DNA of 8,671 nucleotides. Source: DASWHK01 sp036398215. GTDB taxonomy: Bacteria > Acidobacteriota > UBA890. The notes beneath the pieces were generated by a model. That model did not search any database. It was not told where the DNA came from and saw only the letters and a program-made list of their open reading frames with translations. The stretch covers positions 1 through 8,671 of the forward strand of contig DASWHK010000255.1 of NCBI GenBank assembly GCA_036398215.1, written 5' to 3'. A program made the translations under genes and the position numbers. Each line of letters opens with the position of its first letter. Position 1 is the stretch's first letter. Shown in pieces: positions 5,215-8,671 of this stretch.

Positions 5215-6904
5215 GGGTGATCCTCTCGGTTGCGGAAGCTCGTGTCTCAGGCGGGGCGGCCGTCGCCGGCGATGGCGGGCGGGACGGCGCTGACCGCGCT
5301 TGTCGGACGGCGGCGCGGCCGCCGGGCTTTTTGTCGAAAAGCCGGTGGCGGAGGCCGTCGGGATCGAGGCCGGCGAGGGCGTCGAGCTCGGCCTGGCGCG
5401 GCGGCATGGTCGTTGGGAAGGACGCCGGCGCGAAGCCGAAGCCGGTGGCCTCGGCGAGGCGCGCGCCGCTGACGCCCGGGTGCAGCGAGCGGGGCTGCAG
5501 GGCGCCGCCCTCGAGCGCCCAGATCGCGAGGTCGGTGATCACGACGGTCTCGAGGTTGGTTGGGGAAGGGACGGAGGTCGGCACGTCGACCTCGGCGACG
5601 AAGGTTCGCCGCGACTGACGCGGCACCGTGATCAGCGCGCGGCGGACGAGCGATCGCATCGACGGCGAGCCGGCGGGGCCGGGCAGCTTGACCGTCTTGG
5701 CGTCGCGGCGGCCGATGCGGGTGAGGTTGATGGCGCCGCCGGCGTCGATCTGGGCGGCCCCGAAGAACATCGTGTCGATCCCGCCGGCGGCGGCGAGGTC
5801 GAAAAGCTCCGGAAGGGTGATCGTTGCCGCGCAGTCGGCGAGCAGCTCGGCGTCGACGGACACCGGCAAGGCGGTCCGCAGCCGTGGATCGACGGCACCG
5901 ACGCAGTTGATGTAGCGGAGCCTCGGGGCGTGGGTGCGGCGCGCCAGCTCGATGGCGAGCATCGGCAGCGCCGACGCCAGGCCGGTGACGACGGTATCGC
6001 CGTCGCGGACCTGGCGCGCCATCAAGACCACGAACAGGTCGGCGGCCGCGGTGCCGCCGAGGCCGGCCGCCGGAGCCGGCGCAGGTCGCGCCGCGGCAGC
6101 GCCGCCCGCCGCCACGGTGCCGGCGTCGGCGGCGCCTGTCGCCGCGGCGTCGAGGCGGGCGAGCTGCAGGCGAGTGGTGCCGGCGGTGGCGCGCAGCGGT
6201 GCCGTTGCCGACGACAAAGGGCTCGCAGCGGCGCGCCCGCGGGCGTCGCCGAGGATCGACAGGAGGTCCGCCGGGGCGGCCTGCAAATAGGCGCGGAGGG
6301 CATCCGGGTCGCGCCGGTAGCGGCCAACGCAGCCGGTCGGCGCGGCCCCGCCCGGACATTCGGCGAGAGCGGCCACGCGTTCGCCGGCGATCGTGGGGCT
6401 CTCCAGGCGGGGGACGATCCGCTCGGCGGTGGCCAGGACGCTGCGGCTGGCGGCGGCCAGCAGCAGGTCGGCGTGCGGATCGTCGAGTCGCAGGTTGCCG
6501 GCCCCGTCGGCCGCCTGGGCGTGAATGAGCGCGAAGTCGGGACCCGGCGCCGCGCCTTCCGCGGCGCGGCGCAGCGCGGTGATGGTATCGAGCACGTCGC
6601 GCTCGCGGTAATCGAGGCCGCCGTCCTGCAGCGCCAGCCGCAGCGAGGCGGGCATGACGAAGCCGTCCTCGTACTGGAAGCCGATGAAGCCACCCTCGGC
6701 GGCGCGCACCCGGCCGTGGGCAACCAGCAGGTCGAGCGCCAGGGGGTTCGGCACCGAGACGACGCGCAGCTCGCCGATTCCGGCGCGGACGATCTCGGCA
6801 AGCATCGCCATCGGCACGCGGTTGAGCTGGAAGCCGCCGATCGCCACCGACGAGCCGGAGGGGAGGGCGGCGGCGAGCTCGGCGACGCTGCAAATCGGGC
6901 TCAT
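5204..6904 (-). CDS. Single-chain alpha-beta class I CoA-transferase family protein, IpdAB-like
   Basis: The product has 566 residues from the ATG at 6904. Residues 5-225 match the alpha subunit fold: SGSSVAIGGF near the start, PMAMLAEIVRAGIGELRVV, then ALIHAQAADGAGNLRL (125-140) and ERIVPRLES. About 226-285 is an Ala/Thr/Pro-rich linker. Residues 286-515 match the beta subunit: RQVRDGDTVVTGLASALPMLA, FFGAAQIDAGGAINLTRIG (380-398), FVAEVDVPTS and RSLHPGVSG. A basic, Pro/Ala-rich tail (530-566) looks disordered. At the position of the usual catalytic E-S-G/E-N-G motif the beta domain reads RYINCVGAVDP, with no glutamate. A much longer frame runs upstream to 7117, but the start overlapping the previous stop (ATGA, 6901-6904) gives the family N-terminus, so 6904 is preferred. 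It may act as an IpdAB-like CoA-ester hydrolase or ring-opening enzyme, or as a CoA-transferase; the substrate is unknown. Confidence 0.88.
   Translation of the reverse strand: MSPICSVAELAAALPSGSSVAIGGFQLNRVPMAMLAEIVRAGIGELRVVSVPNPLALDLLVAHGRVRAAEGGFIGFQYEDGFVMPASLRLALQDGGLDYRERDVLDTITALRRAAEGAAPGPDFALIHAQAADGAGNLRLDDPHADLLLAAASRSVLATAERIVPRLESPTIAGERVAALAECPGGAAPTGCVGRYRRDPDALRAYLQAAPADLLSILGDARGRAAASPLSSATAPLRATAGTTRLQLARLDAAATGAADAGTVAAGGAAAARPAPAPAAGLGGTAAADLFVVLMARQVRDGDTVVTGLASALPMLAIELARRTHAPRLRYINCVGAVDPRLRTALPVSVDAELLADCAATITLPELFDLAAAGGIDTMFFGAAQIDAGGAINLTRIGRRDAKTVKLPGPAGSPSMRSLVRRALITVPRQSRRTFVAEVDVPTSVPSPTNLETVVITDLAIWALEGGALQPRSLHPGVSGARLAEATGFGFAPASFPTTMPPRQAELDALAGLDPDGLRHRLFDKKPGGRAAVRQARSAPSRPPSPATAAPPETRASATERITHER
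5221..5227 (-). promoter_or_regulatory. Ribosome binding site of the MDR oxidoreductase gene
   Basis: GAGAGGA on the minus strand lies 6 nt before the ATG at 5214, inside the 3' end of the fused CoA-transferase gene. It favours 5214 over the internal ATG at 5148 as the start. Confidence 0.65.
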
Positions 6905-7716
6905 CGTCGGTTGCCACCGCCGACCGGCGAGAAGCCGAGCTCGGCGAGCGCCCGTAGCTCCGCCGCCGTCGGCGCCGGGGTGGTCGTCACCGTGGCGGCG
7001 GCCGGCAGCTCGAAGCCGGTTGCGGCGCGGATCTCCTCGACGCTGGTGCCGGGGTGCACCGAGCGCAGCCGCATCCGGCCGCCGTCGAAGTCCATGATCC
7101 CCTTCGAGGTGATGCACAGCCGCGGCCCGCCTCCCAGGCCGGCGTCGGCGCGGCGCCGCCAGCCGGGGACCGAGACGTAGTCGACGGCCTCGACGAAGCG
7201 CCGCCGCGAGTGCTCCCAGCTGAAGAGGATGACCTCGGGGGCGAGGGTGCCGATCGACGTCGTGCCGATCGATCCGGGCCCGCGGACGCGCATCCTGCCG
7301 TCGGGCCCCTTGAGGCCGATCAGGTTGGTGTTGCCCTCCGCGTCGATCTGCATGCCGCCGACGAAAAAGACGTCGCAGAAGCGAACCGGCGAGGCCGGGT
7401 TGGCAACCCTCAGGATGGCGTCGTGGCTCTCGCGGTACTCGATCAGCCGCGCGGATCGATCGTCGCGCCGCTCGCTCCAGGCGGCGGCGCCCTCCGGCGC
7501 GCCGCGCTCAGCGCGGACGCCGTGGCGGATGCGCAGGTTGGGGGCGTGCAGCCGCTGGGCGAGCAGGGCGGCGGTGAGCATGCGGTCGGCGTGGAGGCCG
7601 AAGGCGACCACCTGGTGGTCGCGCAGCTCCCGGGCGATGGCGCAGACGACCAGCTCGACGGTCTCGGGCGATTCCTCGACGGCGCGCGGCAGCGGGGACG
7701 ATCTGGCAGCATGCAT
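6901..7716 (-). CDS. Class I CoA-transferase beta subunit, IpdB-like
   Basis: The product has 271 residues, slightly longer than is usual for the family. Landmarks of the beta subunit are QVVAFGLHADRMLTAALLAQ (35-54), the glycine-rich VGGMQIDAEGNTNLIGL (119-135), RVRGPGSIGTTS (143-154), RRRFVEAVDYVSVPGW (171-186) and RSVHPGTSVEEIRAATGFEL (218-237). These correspond to the FVEAVD, VS and SLHPGV signatures I recall in IpdB, the partner of IpdA in steroid CD-ring opening. The stretch that should carry the catalytic E-S-G or E-N-G reads LRIRHGVRAERG, with no such motif. The gene begins 9 nt after the alpha subunit, with TGAGG (overlapping the alpha stop) as Shine-Dalgarno. Its stop overlaps the next start as ATGA. 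It most likely forms a heterodimer or heterotetramer with the alpha subunit just upstream. The reaction is inferred, not shown. Confidence 0.9.
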   Translation of the reverse strand: MHAARSSPLPRAVEESPETVELVVCAIARELRDHQVVAFGLHADRMLTAALLAQRLHAPNLRIRHGVRAERGAPEGAAAWSERRDDRSARLIEYRESHDAILRVANPASPVRFCDVFFVGGMQIDAEGNTNLIGLKGPDGRMRVRGPGSIGTTSIGTLAPEVILFSWEHSRRRFVEAVDYVSVPGWRRRADAGLGGGPRLCITSKGIMDFDGGRMRLRSVHPGTSVEEIRAATGFELPAAATVTTTPAPTAAELRALAELGFSPVGGGNRR

Positions 7717-7723
7717 CGGCTGG

Positions 7724-7728
7724 CCTCA
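7724..7728 (-). promoter_or_regulatory. Ribosome binding site of the beta subunit gene overlapping the alpha stop
   Basis: TGAGG on the minus strand contains most of the alpha subunit stop codon (TGA at 7726-7728) and lies 7 nt before the ATG at 7716. This arrangement suggests termination and reinitiation that keeps the two subunits in balance. Confidence 0.5.
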
Positions 7729-8671
7729 GGAGTGATGGACGGTCTGCAGGCCGCGCAGCGCCTCGCGGCCGACGGCTTCGATGTAGGTGCCGGCCCGGGC
7801 GGTGGCGTCGATCCACTGGGCGATGTAGCGGGCGTATGGACAGGGGTCGCCGCCGGCGAGGGCGCGGGCGGCGCGGGCGTAGGCGGCCTGATGCCGGAGG
7901 TCGGGAACGTAGCGGCCGCTGACCCCGCCGGGGTGCGCCCCCCAGGGGGCCTCGACGACCCAGGCGCCGTGCACGAGCGTCCACTCGGGGGCGGCGACGA
8001 CCTCTTCGTTGTCGATGACGCGCTCGACGCTGGCGACCACCGGCCCGGCGCAGGCGGCGGCCAGCGCCCGCTCGGCGAAGCTCCTCCCCAGATAGGCGTC
8101 GGGGCACTCGCGCACGTTGCCGAACCGATCGGCCTCGGCGGCGTGGATGAAGACGATGTCGGGGCGGATCGGCGGCACCCGCAGAAACGTCCGGTCGCCC
8201 TCGCGAACCTCGACCAGGTCGGGGTTGAGCTCGGGGAGCGAGGAGCCGACGCCGCCGGGCCACAGCAGATAAGGCACCCCCCAGGCCGCCGCCTGCAGGC
8301 CCACGTACCAGATGCACTCGTCGCACTCCCACATCTGCACCTCGCCGAGCTCGTAGCGGTGGCGGAAGGCGGGAGCGATGGCGGCGACCTGTTCCATGGC
8401 GACGCCGGCGGCGACCACCTTGTGGACGCAGCCGCTGCCGACGAGCAGGTCGGTCTCGAAGCCCGCCGTCGGGCCACAAACCAGCGTCAGGCCGCGCACG
8501 CCGCGGCGGATGAGAGCGCGGACGATCGCCATCGGCGGGTTCTGGTGGGCGAACCCGGAGAGGCCCACGGTCATGCCGTCCTCGACCATGGCGGCGGCCT
8601 CTTCGAGGCCGATCAGCCGCGACTCGCGGTCGCCGGGCTCGAGACGGCCGCGATCGTCGGCGCTCGCCGGC
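7726..8671 (-). CDS. Class I CoA-transferase alpha subunit, IpdA-like, 5' end outside window
   Basis: The frame ends at a TGA (7726-7728) and is still open at base 8671. An ATG at 8589 is available, but the 27 codons before it read through SRLIGLEEAAAMVEDGMTVG, which is the normal family N-terminus, and contain no ATG, GTG or TTG. The true start therefore lies beyond the window. Numbering from the 8589 methionine, landmarks are VGLSGFAHQNPPMAIVRALI (8-27), the acidic WECDE (87-91), GLQAAAWGVPYL (97-108), GGVGSSLPELNPD (112-124), FIHAAEADRFGN (147-158), SVERVID (187-193) and the VEAPWGAHPGG stretch (212-222). The pattern closely follows IpdA of the steroid CD-ring pathway as I remember it, including an acidic pair near the proposed active-site glutamate. 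It pairs with the beta subunit 9 nt downstream. A conventional glutaconate or 3-oxoacid CoA-transferase alpha subunit is the alternative. Confidence 0.9.
   Translation of the reverse strand, partial: PASADDRGRLEPGDRESRLIGLEEAAAMVEDGMTVGLSGFAHQNPPMAIVRALIRRGVRGLTLVCGPTAGFETDLLVGSGCVHKVVAAGVAMEQVAAIAPAFRHRYELGEVQMWECDECIWYVGLQAAAWGVPYLLWPGGVGSSLPELNPDLVEVREGDRTFLRVPPIRPDIVFIHAAEADRFGNVRECPDAYLGRSFAERALAAACAGPVVASVERVIDNEEVVAAPEWTLVHGAWVVEAPWGAHPGGVSGRYVPDLRHQAAYARAARALAGGDPCPYARYIAQWIDATARAGTYIEAVGREALRGLQTVHHS

Noticed and set aside
6905..7117. N-terminal extension of the fused CoA-transferase to an ATG at 7117.
   Set aside because: The extra 71 residues are Arg-rich, out-of-frame reading of the beta subunit gene. 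The ATG at 6904 gives the normal family N-terminus and a 4-nt coupled overlap.
5300..7180. A 626-codon open frame on the plus strand opposite the CoA-transferase genes, and other long plus-strand frames (1480-2565, 2653-4032, 4168-5220).
   Set aside because: They are antisense shadows produced by high GC. Their translations are rich in Arg, Ala, Gly and Asp with no recognisable domains, while the opposite strand encodes clear protein families.
7726..8589. Treating the alpha subunit as complete from the ATG at 8589.
   Set aside because: The upstream codons continue the family N-terminus (LIGLEEAAA) and stay open to the window edge, so the gene is 5'-truncated by the window.

Overview
The window is very GC-rich and tightly packed, and every gene I can support lies on the minus strand. 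Read in the direction of transcription (high to low coordinates) it holds two functional blocks. The sequence gives no direct taxonomic marker. The GC content, a System I cytochrome c maturation (Ccm) set with variant cysteine motifs, and several acyl-CoA enzymes would fit an uncultured high-GC Gram-negative lineage (Binatota, Myxococcota or Acidobacteriota-like). That placement is only a weak inference.

Block 1 (8671 to 4117) is an acyl-CoA gene cluster. It contains a class I CoA-transferase alpha subunit that runs off the right edge, its beta subunit 9 nt downstream, a second CoA-transferase in which alpha and beta domains are fused into one 566-residue chain (start overlapping the previous stop as ATGA), and a zinc-dependent medium-chain dehydrogenase/reductase overlapping the fused gene by 11 nt. 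Both CoA-transferase sets look most like IpdA/IpdB, the pair that opens a ring during steroid CD-ring breakdown. Neither beta domain shows the usual E-S-G or E-N-G catalytic motif. The dehydrogenase resembles the acryloyl-CoA reductase branch of zinc MDR proteins. The block therefore probably hydrolyses or transfers and then reduces CoA thioesters from a cyclic or branched carbon source; the substrate is unknown.

Block 2 (4029 to 1) is a cytochrome c maturation operon: ccmE, ccmF, a ccmH-like gene, a short ccmI-like gene ending in a zinc ribbon, and the start of a predicted exported protein of unknown function that runs off the left edge. It is separated from block 1 by 87 nt, a relatively AT-richer stretch that may hold a promoter. 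The CcmE has the variant C-x3-Y haem-attachment motif instead of H-x3-Y. The CcmH-like protein has five cysteines in a C-x-C-x2-C...C-x-C arrangement instead of the usual L-R-C-x2-C. CcmF keeps its WWD domain and the four histidines expected to bind haem. The set therefore looks like a variant System I with modified haem chaperone and thiol chemistry. ccmA, B, C, D and G are not in the window.

No tRNA, rRNA, CRISPR array, insertion sequence or convincing terminator was seen. No gene-free stretch exceeds about 100 nt.
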